Positions 53,454 through 64,000 of a stretch of 64,000 nt of DNA are shown here, piece by piece. Position numbers and translations under genes: made by a program. The DNA lies in the NCBI GenBank assembly GCA_019637175.1, contig JAHBWD010000030.1, positions 1 through 64,000 on the forward strand, given 5' to 3'. Under the pieces are notes generated by a model. That model saw nothing but the letters and a program-made list of their open reading frames with translations, made no database searches and had not been told where the DNA came from. Numbering within the stretch: position 1 is the stretch's first letter; each line of letters begins with the position of its first letter. Source of the stretch: Labilithrix sp. GTDB lineage: Bacteria; Myxococcota_A; Polyangia; Polyangiales; Polyangiaceae.

Positions 53454-53699
53454 ATGTCGATGCGACCCGGCGACACTACACCCGAAGCGTGGGCCATCAT
53501 GGAGGAGGGGATCCGCAAGATGAGCCCTGCCGCGCGAGTGCGTCGCAGCATCGATCTAACGATTCTCGCGCATCGTTTCGCGTTGGCGCGGCTACGGCAG
53601 CTTCATCCGGACGACGACGAGCGCACGCTTCGCCTGCGCCTCGCTGCGCGCTACATCGATCCCGCGATCCTGCGTCGCGCGTTCGGATTTCAGGCGTGA
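53454..53699 (+). CDS. Small helical protein paired with nucleotidyltransferase
   Basis: 81 residues; start at ATG 53454 or 53460. Charged and helical (WAIMEEGIRKMSPAARVRRS; RLRQLHPDDDERTLRLRLAA), soluble, no known motif. The stop overlaps the next GTG by four bases, and such small-protein/nucleotidyltransferase pairs are often toxin-antitoxin-like. Here it would be the partner or antitoxin. Function not proven. Confidence 0.6.
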   Translation: MSMRPGDTTPEAWAIMEEGIRKMSPAARVRRSIDLTILAHRFALARLRQLHPDDDERTLRLRLAARYIDPAILRRAFGFQA

Positions 53700-54274
53700 C
53701 CGATCCCGACGAGATCGGACGGGCCATCGCCGTCATCGCGGCCGCGCTCGATGAGCTCGCGGTGCGTTGGGCGATCGGCGGATCCGTCGCGAGCGCCACC
53801 CACGGCGAGCCGCGCGCCACGAACGACGTCGACGTCGTCGCCCACCTCGATGAGGCGAGCGCGCGCGCGCTGGCGGCGCGAATCGGCACGGACTTCTACG
53901 TCGATCTCGACGCGGCCTTGGACGCCGTGCGGCGACGTAGCAGCTTCAACGTGATCGACAATCGAAGCTTCATCAAGTTCGACGTCTTCGTCCCTGCTCG
54001 CGGCCCGATGGGCACGGGGCAGCTCGATCGCGCGATACGGCTCGAGATCTTCCCCGGCGCGGGGCCGATCCCGGTGCTGGGGCCAGAGGATACCATCTTG
54101 CAGAAGCTCTACTGGTATCGGCTCGGTGGAGAGGTCTCCGACCGACAATGGCGAGACGTCGTCGGCGTCGTACGCACCGCCCGCGCGTTCCTCGACGAGG
54201 ACTACCTCTCCCAGGTCGCGAAGGACGCAGACCTCGGCGAGCTGCTCGAGAAAGCGCGCCGCGGAGCCTCCTGA
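53696..54274 (+). CDS. Nucleotidyltransferase-fold protein (AbiEii/DUF6036-like)
   Basis: 192 residues, GTG 53696 coupled to the preceding gene. Nucleotidyltransferase signature: WAIGGSVASATHGEPRATND then VDVV, giving Gly-Gly-Ser and the Asp-x-Asp metal pair; later KFDVFVP can supply a third acidic residue. C-terminal helices (ILQKLYWYRLGGEVSDRQWR; DVVGVVRT) match AbiEii/DUF6036 proteins that occur in toxin-antitoxin pairs. Probably transfers nucleotides to a protein or RNA. The pair is isolated between the PRPP synthetase and a kelch-type gene. Confidence 0.78.
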   Translation: MTDPDEIGRAIAVIAAALDELAVRWAIGGSVASATHGEPRATNDVDVVAHLDEASARALAARIGTDFYVDLDAALDAVRRRSSFNVIDNRSFIKFDVFVPARGPMGTGQLDRAIRLEIFPGAGPIPVLGPEDTILQKLYWYRLGGEVSDRQWRDVVGVVRTARAFLDEDYLSQVAKDADLGELLEKARRGAS

Positions 54275-54293
54275 CGCCGGTTCGATCGCGCGT

Positions 54294-55433
54294 CTATTCG
54301 AACTTGCCGACGTCGATCGTGCCGAGCGACTTGTTCGCGTTGTCTTTGCCGCCGACCGAGTAGATGAACGTCTCGTACATCGGCGTCTGGTGCACGTGGC
54401 CGCGCGCGCCGGGGAGCTTGCCCTCGACGGTCGCGAAGTCGCTCAGCGTGCCGTCGGCCTCGAACGTCGCGCGGCGGATCTTGTCGGTGAATCCGGCGGC
54501 GTCCTCGAGGCCGCCGACGACGTACACCGCGTCTTTGTAGAGCTGCGCGGAGCTGACGCTCACCGACGTCGGGAGCTTGCCCGCGGGGGCCCACGCGCCG
54601 AGCGCACCGTCGTCGCCGATGTCGGCGACGATCGCGTCGCTCCGATCGACCATGTCGCCCGCGGGATCGCCCGTCAGGCCGCCGAGGACGTAGAGGCGCT
54701 TCTCGCGGATGAACGACGCGTGGTGACTGCGGTCGGGCGCGAGCGGCGTCTGCGCTTCGAAGGCGCCGAGCGATCCGTCGGCGCCGATCCGCGCGCGGGC
54801 GCTCATCGTCGTGCTCTTGCTGTTCGCGCCGCGCCCGCCGAGCGCATAGACGAAGTCGCCGTGGACCTCGCACGTGAGGTGCATCACCGCCTTCGGCAGA
54901 TCGGGGCCGGGCGCGACGTCGGCGATCGCGCCGTCTTCGCCGATGCGCACGAGGATGCTCGACGTGCTCGGCCCCATGCGGCCGCCCGCAGGGACGATGC
55001 CGCCGGCGAGCAGCAAGCGATCCTTGATCCGCGCGACGCAGTGCCCCGCGCGCGGCGCGCCCAGCCTGCCGGCGGGCTCGAACGCGTCGAGGCCGCCGTC
55101 GTCGCGGATCTTCGCGCGCTGAACGTCGTCGTGGAGCACGCGCCAGTCGTCCGTTCCGCCGAACACGTAGAGGTACGGAGCGCCGCCTTCCTCGAGGATC
55201 ACCGTCGTGTGGTGATCGCGCACCGGACCGATCGCCGTCGGCGATCGCGCGACGCTGAGCGACGGGAACTTCTCGCAGACGTTCGCCGACGTTCGATACG
55301 TGCCTTCGTCGCACGCGACCGGCTCGGCCGCGGCCGGCGGCGGATCCGCCGGCGGCGCCCCGGGAGGAACCTCGGTGGCGCTCGAGCAAGCGAGCAAGAA
55401 GGTGCAGCCAGCGATCCAGGGTCGCGCGCGCAT
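54294..55433 (-). CDS. Kelch-like beta-propeller lipoprotein
   Basis: 379 residues, ATG 55433 with GGGAG upstream. Signal peptide MRARPWIAGCTFLLAC (lipobox LLAC). Cys-containing linker, then repeated ~50-residue blades with pattern YVFGGTDD, LLLAGGIV, VYALGGRGAN, LYVLGGLTG, VYVVGGLEDA, IYSVGGKDN: the Gly-Gly following a hydrophobic strand is the kelch-repeat mark; about six blades. Likely a surface-binding scaffold. Function unknown. Confidence 0.82.
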   Translation of the reverse strand: MRARPWIAGCTFLLACSSATEVPPGAPPADPPPAAAEPVACDEGTYRTSANVCEKFPSLSVARSPTAIGPVRDHHTTVILEEGGAPYLYVFGGTDDWRVLHDDVQRAKIRDDGGLDAFEPAGRLGAPRAGHCVARIKDRLLLAGGIVPAGGRMGPSTSSILVRIGEDGAIADVAPGPDLPKAVMHLTCEVHGDFVYALGGRGANSKSTTMSARARIGADGSLGAFEAQTPLAPDRSHHASFIREKRLYVLGGLTGDPAGDMVDRSDAIVADIGDDGALGAWAPAGKLPTSVSVSSAQLYKDAVYVVGGLEDAAGFTDKIRRATFEADGTLSDFATVEGKLPGARGHVHQTPMYETFIYSVGGKDNANKSLGTIDVGKFE

Positions 55434-55676
55434 GATGTCTCCCAAGCGTGAGAAAGGATCCGCGTGAAAAGGGGCGGGGCCGAGGCGGTGGGGAAAGGGC
55501 CGGCTCGACCCCGCCGAAGCGGTCGGCCTCGCGCGTCGCACGAGCCGTGCCAGCGGCGACCCGCGGCGATTCGTGCTGCATTTGCCGGCGCGAACGGGGG
55601 CTCGTCAGCGGACTGACAGCAGAGGCCGTCCCGGACGCGCACGCTTGGAGACGAAGGCACGCTATCTTCTCGACCG

Positions 55677-56669
55677 ATGCGCGTCGTCGTGGGTCTCGCT
55701 CCTCTCTCGATCGCGTTCTCGATCGCTCTGTCCGCTCTGTCGATCGCTTGCTCGCGCCCGAGCGCGCCCGCGGCGAAGAGCGAGCCGGTCGCGCCGCCCG
55801 CGACGCAGCCCGAGGCCGCGCCGGCGCCGACTCCGGCGCGGCCGGCAGGCCCGCCGCTTCCGCCCGGCGCCGCCGCGTGCGCGACGCCCGAAGGCGGGCC
55901 CGTGTGCGTGCGCTTCGCGTCGACGGAAGACGCCTTCCGTTGGGTGCTCGCGCACGATCCCGCGATCCTCGCGATCGGCGAGGCGCACGCGCAGAAGGGC
56001 ACCGAGTCGATCGCGTCGGCGACGAAGCGCTTCACCGACGCGATGGTGCCGCTGCTCGAGGGACGCGCGAGCGATCTGCTCCTCGAGGCGTGGGCCCCGG
56101 ATCCGCGATGCAAGCGCGAGGTCAAGCAGGTCGCCAGCGCGCAGGCCCCGGTGAAGCAGGCGCAGGCCGAGTCGAACCCCAACGAGTACGTCGCGATGGG
56201 CACGCGCGCGAAGGCCGTCGGCGTGCAGCCGCACCTGCTTCGTCCGACGTGCGACGACTTCGCCGATCTCGCCGACGCGGGCGCCGACGTCATCACGGCG
56301 TCGCTCGCGCTCATCAAGAGGCTCACCCAGGCGCAGGCCACGCAGCTCCATCGACGAAACGAGTCGGCGAAGAACGGCAAGCTCGTCGTCACGTATGGCG
56401 GCGCGATGCACAACGATCTCGCGCCGTCCGACAAGCTCCGCGCGTACAGCTTCGGGCCCGAGCTCTCGGACGCGACGTCGGGACGCTACGTCGAGCTCGA
56501 CTTGATCGTCCCCGAGTACGTGAAGAAGAACGAGACGTGGGAGAAGCTGCCGTGGTTCGCCGCCTGGCAGGCCGACACGGGACCGAGAGACAAGCCCACG
56601 CTCTACACGGTGGGCGAGCGCTCGTTCGTGCTGCTCTTCCCCGCGACGGCCATGACGCCGCCGAAGTGA
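55677..56669 (+). CDS. Lipoprotein with ChaN/EreA-like fold
   Basis: 330 residues. Signal peptide MRVVVGLAPLSIAFSIALSA, lipobox SIAC; Pro/Ala spacer to ~65. The domain starts with FASTEDAFRWVLAHDPAILA and IGEAHAQKG, and has LVVTYGGAMHND later. The GE-H...GG-MH pattern resembles ChaN haem-binding/erythromycin-esterase-like and TraB-type proteins. A metal or haem ligand is possible. No transporter nearby. The 243-base gap upstream shows no other gene. Confidence 0.68.
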   Translation: MRVVVGLAPLSIAFSIALSALSIACSRPSAPAAKSEPVAPPATQPEAAPAPTPARPAGPPLPPGAAACATPEGGPVCVRFASTEDAFRWVLAHDPAILAIGEAHAQKGTESIASATKRFTDAMVPLLEGRASDLLLEAWAPDPRCKREVKQVASAQAPVKQAQAESNPNEYVAMGTRAKAVGVQPHLLRPTCDDFADLADAGADVITASLALIKRLTQAQATQLHRRNESAKNGKLVVTYGGAMHNDLAPSDKLRAYSFGPELSDATSGRYVELDLIVPEYVKKNETWEKLPWFAAWQADTGPRDKPTLYTVGERSFVLLFPATAMTPPK

Positions 56670-56735
56670 CGCGCCGCGAACCCGACAGAAAAACGAGGTT
56701 GAAAGGGACCTCCTGATCCTCGACGCTTGTCTTCG

Positions 56736-59269
<2,534 letters not shown>

Positions 59270-59285
<16 letters not shown>

Positions 59286-59590
59286 TCGGGCAAGAGCTCG
59301 TCGAGCAGATCGAACAGCTCCATCTCCCGCGAGGCCACCCGGCCGTCGGACGCGATCGCCCGGAGCGCGACCTGCCGCACCAGGCGCGCGAGCGCCGGCG
59401 AGACGCGCGTCGGATCGATCTGCGCCGGATCGGGCGGCGCGCGCAGGATCTCCTCGACGAGCGCGCCGTTCCTCACGCCGAGCTCTCGCGCGAGCGTCGC
59501 GAAGAACGAAGCCTCGCTCGGCTCTATCTTCAGATCGGCCCACAGGAACGAAGCCGCGAACCTCAAGACCGCCAGGGACTCTTGCATCAT
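59270..59590 (-). CDS. Small TerB-like protein
   Basis: 106 residues; start Met at 59590 or 59587. Helical throughout: MQESLAVLRFAASFLWADLK, EASFFATLARELGV, LARLVRQVALRAIASDGRVA, SREMELFDLLDELL. The phrase AxASDGxVxxxExxLxxxL matches the TerB/DjlA-N helical domain with its acidic Asp/Glu residues that bind metal. No tellurite operon is present; standalone TerB domains are common and cytoplasmic. Overlaps the glgP 3' end by 16 bases. Confidence 0.78.
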
Positions 59591-59730
59591 GCGCGCGGCG
59601 TGAGCAGCTCTCGTGCCGTCGCCCGAGCCGCGGTTTCGCCGAGGGAATTCGAAGTGAGGGGGTGGCCGCGCCAGATTTCGACCTGGCCGGGCCAGCTCCG
59701 TCGTGGCCTCGATGTTGCTCGTCCGAGGCC

Positions 59731-60219
59731 ATGCGCTTCTACCGCACCATCCTGGTCCCGACCGATTTTGGCGCGTCGTCGCAGGCCGCGCTCGACTATG
59801 CGGTCGAGCTCGCGCGCCCCTTCGGCGGTGAAGTCGTCCTGCTGCACGCCTACGCGCTGCCGGTGATGGGATTGGCCAACGGCCCGCTCATCACGGCCGA
59901 GCTGACCAAGCGCATCCTCGACTCGTCGCAGGCTTGCCTCGACGAGGCGATCGCGGCGCATCGTGGCTGCGGCGTCGCGCTGCGCGCGTTCTTGCGTGAA
60001 GGTGATCCGTGGCTCGTCACCATCGACGTGATCAAGGAGGTCTCCGCCGATCTCGTCGTGATGGGCACGCACGGGCGGCGAGGCCTCCCGCGGTTCTTGA
60101 TCGGGAGCGTGGCCGAGCGGCTCGTGCGCACGTCGCCGGTTCCCGTCCTCACGGTGCACGCGACCGGTCGTCACGAGGAGATGCGCCTGTCCGGAGGCAC
60201 GGAGGCGGTCGCGCGATGA
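59731..60219 (+). CDS. Universal stress protein (UspA family)
   Basis: 162 residues from ATG 59731. Fold marks: MRFYRTILVPTDFGASSQAA at the N-terminus, GTHGRRGLPRFLIGS with VAERLV (the ATP-binding Gly-x2-Gly-x9-Gly-Ser type), SPVPVLTVH at the end. An ATP-binding Usp of stress or starvation physiology. The stop overlaps the following CBS gene by four bases, so the two act together. Confidence 0.93.
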   Translation: MRFYRTILVPTDFGASSQAALDYAVELARPFGGEVVLLHAYALPVMGLANGPLITAELTKRILDSSQACLDEAIAAHRGCGVALRAFLREGDPWLVTIDVIKEVSADLVVMGTHGRRGLPRFLIGSVAERLVRTSPVPVLTVHATGRHEEMRLSGGTEAVAR

Positions 60220-60566
60220 CGTCCGCCAAGGCGCTCTCCGTCGGTGACGTGATGACGTCGCAGCCGCTGACGATCGGCCGCGAGCAGCCGACCTCGACGG
60301 CACGCGAGATGATGCGCACGCTGGACGTGCATCACCTGCCGATCCTCGAACGCGGCGAGCTCGTCGGCGTGCTGACGAGCCACGACCACGAGCGCTTCGA
60401 CACGGTCGACGCGTACGCGGTCGGTCCCGACGCGCCGCTCGGCGAGGTCGCGGCCGAGATGGTCGCCCGGCGATCCGACTGCGCCGTCGTGATCGAGCGC
60501 GGCAGGGTCGCGGGCATCTTCACGTCGCAGGACGCGCTGCGCGTGATCGCCGGCCTCATGCCCTGA
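60216..60566 (+). CDS. Two-CBS-domain protein
   Basis: 116 residues, ATGA overlap with the UspA gene. First CBS: VGDVMTSQPLTIGREQPTS to HHLPILERGELVGVLTSHD; second: DAPLGEVAAEMVARRSDCAV to VIERGRVAGIFTSQDALR. Paired CBS (Bateman) modules bind adenosine nucleotides. Together with UspA it probably senses energy state. No enzyme domain attached. Confidence 0.92.
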   Translation: MTSAKALSVGDVMTSQPLTIGREQPTSTAREMMRTLDVHHLPILERGELVGVLTSHDHERFDTVDAYAVGPDAPLGEVAAEMVARRSDCAVVIERGRVAGIFTSQDALRVIAGLMP

Positions 60567-60569
60567 GCG

Positions 60570-62222
60570 CTAGCGGCGCATGCGGACGATGCGCGCGAAG
60601 GCGTCGCCGGCGGCGCGGGCGAGCTCCTCGAGGCGGCGCGTGCCGAGCATCGTGTCGCCGAGCTCGTCGGCCACGATGATGACCGCCGTCTTGCCGCTCA
60701 CGCGGATGGGAACCACGGCGACGTCGCGCGAAGCGCCGCGCATCACGTGCAGGATCCCGCCGTGGACCTCGTCGTGGCGGAGCGGGCCGAGGTACAGGCC
60801 CTCGCGCACCGCTTCTTCGAAGACGCTCTCGGCGTCGAGGGGCACGAGGATCGTCTGGAGCGCCGCCCGATCGCCGAACTCGGGCGTGCACGCCCAACCG
60901 AGGTAGCCCCCGCGCTTGACGACGAAGAGCGCGACCTTGTACGCGAGCATCCGCGCGCCCGTGAGGACGAGCTCGAGCACCTCGTCGCGCGAGCCGGCGG
61001 ATTTGAGCGCGCCGATGATGCCGGACGGGTCGGAGAGCGGGATCTGCGGCGCGTACGCGGCATAGGGACCGGCGTTCGGCACCGGCGGCGGACCGGGGAT
61101 GAACGACGGCATCGGCGCCGGCGCGGCCGCGGCGCGCGCGACCACCCACGCGGGCGGCGCCTCCGGGCTCGGCCGAAAGCCCTGCTCGGGCTTCATGAAG
61201 CGATCGGTCTGGACCTCGACGATCTGACGCAAGTGATCGGGATCGACCGGATAGCCCTCGCCGAGCGCCGCCTCGCGCGGATCGACCAGCGGCGGCGGTC
61301 GCTGCGTGCCCCCGCTCACGGCGGAGAAGGTGCGTCGCGTGAGCGGGATCGGGATCTCGGACCCGAGGCCGCTCTTCGGGACGTCGGAGGGCGCCTGATG
61401 ATTGTGTGTATGATGCAGGGGGGTGCCCCACGGCGGCGTCTCGCGGCCCTGGCGCGCGCGCTCGAGGGGCGCGGTGTCGCCGGCGACCTGCGGCCGCGGG
61501 GCGGGCACCACGTGCGCGTGGCGCTCCGAGCCTGGTACGCGGCTCGGACGGAGCGCGCCCTCGGAGAGGCCGTCGAGGACCAGGTGCGCCTGCGTGGACG
61601 GGCGCATCGAGGACGGAGGCTCCGGCGGCGGCAGCGTCCCGTGCCGGCCCGCCGTGAGAGGCGGAGCGGCGCGCGGCCGCGAGTCGTACATGCGCTCGTC
61701 GTCGGCGACGGCGGCGACGGCGGCGACGACGGCGCGGCGCGGCTGCGGCGTGTGAGAGACCGGTGGCCGCGACGCCGGGGGAGGCCGCGAGGGGGGCAGC
61801 GATCCCGCGCGGAGCTTGCGGAGCGCCTCGACGATGGCCGCCAGGGGCGCGCGCACGAGGCGCACGGGCGCGCCGAGGTGGAAGCCGATCTCCTTGGCCG
61901 GGTGAGCGTCGCTCGCGTCTGCGACCACCACGTCGACGGTCCCCGTGATCGCGTCGCGTCGCACGGGGAGCGCCAGCAGCCGCGCGCAGAGCCCCGCCGG
62001 CAGGCGCTCGACGATCTCGGGCACCGGGACGACCTGCCGCAGGAAGGGCGCGTCGGTGCGCGCGAGGTAGCGGCCGAGGATCTCGGGCGCGATGGCCCGC
62101 TGCTCCGCGAGCACCTGCGCGAGGGCGACGCCGCCCGTGACCGACGAGAAGAGCGCCTCGGCGATCGCACGCTCGTCGACGACCTCTTCGAGCAGGAGCG
62201 CCTTCGTCAGCTCGTCGGGCAC
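60570..62222 (-). CDS. Protein with GspE/MshE N-terminal-like domain and GAF-like C-terminal domain
   Basis: 550 residues from GTG 62222, ten bases after the ftsB stop. Residues 1-135 resemble the N-terminal domain of type II secretion/type IV pilus ATPases (ALFSSVTGGVALAQVLAEQR; YLARTDAPFLRQVVPVPEIV; VRRDAITGTVDVVVADASDA), which can bind c-di-GMP. A long Pro/Arg/Ser linker follows (~140-380). The last ~160 residues look like a GAF-type domain (EVLELVLTGARMLAYKVALF; DVAVVPIRVSGKTAVIIVAD). No ATPase motif. A regulatory protein, widespread in myxobacteria; exact role unknown. Confidence 0.72.
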   Translation of the reverse strand: MPDELTKALLLEEVVDERAIAEALFSSVTGGVALAQVLAEQRAIAPEILGRYLARTDAPFLRQVVPVPEIVERLPAGLCARLLALPVRRDAITGTVDVVVADASDAHPAKEIGFHLGAPVRLVRAPLAAIVEALRKLRAGSLPPSRPPPASRPPVSHTPQPRRAVVAAVAAVADDERMYDSRPRAAPPLTAGRHGTLPPPEPPSSMRPSTQAHLVLDGLSEGALRPSRVPGSERHAHVVPAPRPQVAGDTAPLERARQGRETPPWGTPLHHTHNHQAPSDVPKSGLGSEIPIPLTRRTFSAVSGGTQRPPPLVDPREAALGEGYPVDPDHLRQIVEVQTDRFMKPEQGFRPSPEAPPAWVVARAAAAPAPMPSFIPGPPPVPNAGPYAAYAPQIPLSDPSGIIGALKSAGSRDEVLELVLTGARMLAYKVALFVVKRGGYLGWACTPEFGDRAALQTILVPLDAESVFEEAVREGLYLGPLRHDEVHGGILHVMRGASRDVAVVPIRVSGKTAVIIVADELGDTMLGTRRLEELARAAGDAFARIVRMRR

Positions 62223-62232
62223 GATGCCGAGT

Positions 62233-62523
62233 CTACTTGCGGTCGAACTGGAAGACGACCTCGCTCTTTCGAACGAGGCCGAGCTGGTCGCGCGCGATCC
62301 GCTCGACAGCCTTGGGGTTTTCACGGAGATCCTTGACCTCGACCCGGAGCTTGGCCACGTCGCGTTTGAGCTCGGCGTTCTCGTTCTGGACGCCGGAGAG
62401 CTCCTTTTCGAGCGCGCGCATGCGCGGGAGGCCCTGCGGCTCGAGCAGCAGGATGGGTACCGCGATCAGCGAGATCGTGAGGACGGCCAGCGGGAGGCCG
62501 CGGAGGAGGGTCTCAGTGCTCAC
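62233..62523 (-). CDS. ftsB: Cell-division protein FtsB (septum formation initiator)
   Basis: 96 residues. One N-terminal membrane helix (LPLAVLTISLIAVPILLL) then coiled coil (RALEKELSGVQNENAELKRD; VAKLRVEVKDLRE) and the conserved end NPKAVERIARDQLGLVRKSE. This matches FtsB/DivIC, which bridges FtsL and FtsQ at the divisome. ATG 62523. Divergent from gatB, 75 bases between starts. Confidence 0.9.
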   Translation of the reverse strand: MSTETLLRGLPLAVLTISLIAVPILLLEPQGLPRMRALEKELSGVQNENAELKRDVAKLRVEVKDLRENPKAVERIARDQLGLVRKSEVVFQFDRK

Positions 62524-62598
62524 GCGTCAGCCAACGTAGGCCGATGCTGCGTCGATGGACCAGTTCGCGGCGGAAATTGCTAACCTTCGGCCTGTCCA

Positions 62599-64000
62599 AT
62601 GGTCCGCCCGTCGTGGGAGCCGGTCATCGGCCTCGAGGTGCACGCGCAGCTCTCGACCGAGAGCAAGCTGTTCTGCGCGTGCAAGGCCGCCTTCGGGGCC
62701 TCGCCCAACACGAACGTGTGTCCTACGTGCCTGGGGCTGCCGGGGGCGCTGCCCGTCCTCAACGCCGAGGCCGTGCGCATGGCGGTCAAGGCCGCGCTCG
62801 CCCTCGGCTGCACCATCCGCCCGGAGAGCCGCTTCGCGCGGAAGAACTACTTCTATCCCGACTTGCCCAAGGGCTATCAGATCAGCCAGTTCGACGAGCC
62901 CTTCAGCGATCACGGGCACCTCGACGTCGAGATCGGCGGCACGATCAAGCGCGCGCGCATCCTGCGCATCCACATGGAGGAGGACGCGGGCAAGAACCTC
63001 CACGGCTTCGGCGCCGACTCGGTCGTCGATCTCAATCGCGCGGGCGTCCCGCTCGTCGAGATCGTGGGCGAGCCCGATCTGTCGAGCCCCGAGGAGGCGT
63101 CGGAGTATCTGCGCGTGCTCCGCGACGTGCTCCTCTTCCTCGGGATCAACGACGGAAACCTCGAAGAGGGATCGTTCCGCTGCGACGCGAACGTCTCGAT
63201 CCGCCCCGTGGGCGAGACGAAGCTCGGCACGCGCGTCGAGCTCAAGAACATCAACTCGTTCAAGTTCGTCGAGAAGGCGATCGCGACCGAGATCCAGCGG
63301 CAAGAGGAGATCCTCGAGGGCGGCGGGCGCGTCGTCCAGGAGACGCGCGGCTGGGACGCCGACAAAGGCACGACGTACTCGCTCCGCAGCAAGGAGACGG
63401 CGCAAGACTATCGCTACTTCCCCGAGCCGGATCTGCCGCCGCTCGTGCTCGACGAGGTGTTCGTCGCGCGCGCGCGCGCCGAGCTGCCCGAGCCGCCGCG
63501 CGAGAAGCGCGCGCGCTTCGTCGCCGAGCTCGGGCTCACGCCCTACGCGGCGCAGGTGCTGACGCAGCACCCGCGCGTCGCCGCCTTCTTCGAGGAGGCC
63601 GCGACGCTCGGCCTCTCGCTGGGCCCCGCGAAGGTCGCGAACTTCGTGCAGAGCGAGGTCTTGCGCGACGTCACGACGCAAGGACAGCGGGCGACCATCC
63701 CCGTCTCGGCCAAGCAGATCGCCGATCTGCTCCGCCTCGTGGAGACGGGCAAGATCAGCGGCAAGCAGGCGAAGGAGCTCTACGCGAAGATGCGCGGGAC
63801 CGACGCGGCGCCCGCGTCGCTCGTCTCCGAGCTCGGCATGGCGCAGGTCACCGATCCGAAGGCGATCGAGGAAATCTGCGCGAAGGTCATCGCCGAAAAC
63901 GAGAAGCAGGCCTCGCAGCTCCGCGCGGGGAAGACGGCGCTCTTCGGGTTCTTCGTCGGGCAGGTGATGAAGGCGACGAAAGGGAGCGCGAATCCTCAGC
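62599..64000 (+). CDS. gatB: Asp/Glu-tRNA(Asn/Gln) amidotransferase subunit B, C-terminal end cut by window
   Basis: 467 residues visible of about 480. Converts misacylated Glu-tRNA(Gln)/Asp-tRNA(Asn) in the GatCAB complex. Marks: EPVIGLEVHAQLSTESKLFC, zinc Cys in NTNVCPTCLGLPG, RKNYFYPDLPKGYQISQ, HMEEDAGKNLH, LNRAGVPLVEIVGEPD, FRCDANVSIRP, VELKNINSFKFVEKAI, DYRYFPEPDLPPL, and the Lys/Ala-rich tail helices. ATG 62599. The frame is open to the window edge. Confidence 0.97.
   Translation, partial: MVRPSWEPVIGLEVHAQLSTESKLFCACKAAFGASPNTNVCPTCLGLPGALPVLNAEAVRMAVKAALALGCTIRPESRFARKNYFYPDLPKGYQISQFDEPFSDHGHLDVEIGGTIKRARILRIHMEEDAGKNLHGFGADSVVDLNRAGVPLVEIVGEPDLSSPEEASEYLRVLRDVLLFLGINDGNLEEGSFRCDANVSIRPVGETKLGTRVELKNINSFKFVEKAIATEIQRQEEILEGGGRVVQETRGWDADKGTTYSLRSKETAQDYRYFPEPDLPPLVLDEVFVARARAELPEPPREKRARFVAELGLTPYAAQVLTQHPRVAAFFEEAATLGLSLGPAKVANFVQSEVLRDVTTQGQRATIPVSAKQIADLLRLVETGKISGKQAKELYAKMRGTDAAPASLVSELGMAQVTDPKAIEEICAKVIAENEKQASQLRAGKTALFGFFVGQVMKATKGSANPQ

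Overview
The window comes from a GC-rich member of the Myxococcota, probably a Polyangia/Sorangium-type lineage. The signs are many exported lipoproteins with lipobox signal peptides, DUF4215-type Cys-rich repeats, MYXO-CTERM-like C-terminal tails, zinc-dependent matrixin-like proteases, a long divergent membrane pyrophosphatase, and frequent GTG starts with 4-base gene overlaps. This placement is inference; the window contains no rRNA gene.

Layout. Bases 1-6.3 kb: Cys-rich lipoproteins around a pyruvate dehydrogenase E1-alpha/E3 pair (pdhA, lpdA). 6.3-14.5 kb: a tiny zinc-ribbon protein, PspA with a degenerate cyclase/ATPase protein, an orphan type III secretion switch protein overlapping obg, then NikR with a His-Asp tail coupled to a lactonase-like hydrolase. 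14.5-20.3 kb: a three-gene operon of matrixin protease plus two DUF4215 lipoproteins, preceded by a candidate small RNA; a second matrixin-like protease; an HD-GYP response regulator. 20.3-26.2 kb: an exported PEP/pyruvate-binding-domain lipoprotein, a pentameric ligand-gated channel homologue followed by two paralogous lipoproteins, and an FHA protein with a membrane-anchored partner.

26.2-30.2 kb is the most unusual part. About 2.3 kb has no credible gene on either strand. Read on the minus strand it is purine-rich, full of short hairpins with GNRA tetraloops, starts next to a promoter-like sequence with 17-base spacing, and ends in an intrinsic terminator. I interpret it as a very large structured non-coding RNA. 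Upstream of it lie three DnaA-box-like 9-mers and AT-rich DNA. A deleted third copy of a lipoprotein family and an unknown gene follow.

30.3-34.8 kb: two tandem large lipoproteins, an IS3-family relic, REP-like hairpins beside a REP-associated (RAYT-type) transposase, and a low-complexity repeat. 34.8-45.4 kb: a trypsin-fold lipoprotein, membrane pyrophosphatase, small lipoproteins, a polysaccharide-monooxygenase-like surface protein, an EEP-family hydrolase, an Omp85-type outer-membrane protein and a Gly-rich DUF2341 lipoprotein. 45.4-53.4 kb: Lon protease and a TetR regulator that share a near-identical 23-base operator-like site, a class III aminotransferase lacking its PLP lysine, a methylmalonyl-CoA mutase catalytic chain, a LEA14-like lipoprotein and a PRPP synthetase. 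53.4-64 kb: a small protein/nucleotidyltransferase pair, a kelch-type lipoprotein, glycogen phosphorylase, a TerB-like protein, a UspA-CBS pair, a GspE-N-domain protein, FtsB, and gatB running off the right edge.

The organisation is core housekeeping genes mixed with a large envelope/surface lipoproteome. Real accessory DNA is concentrated between about 26 and 35 kb.
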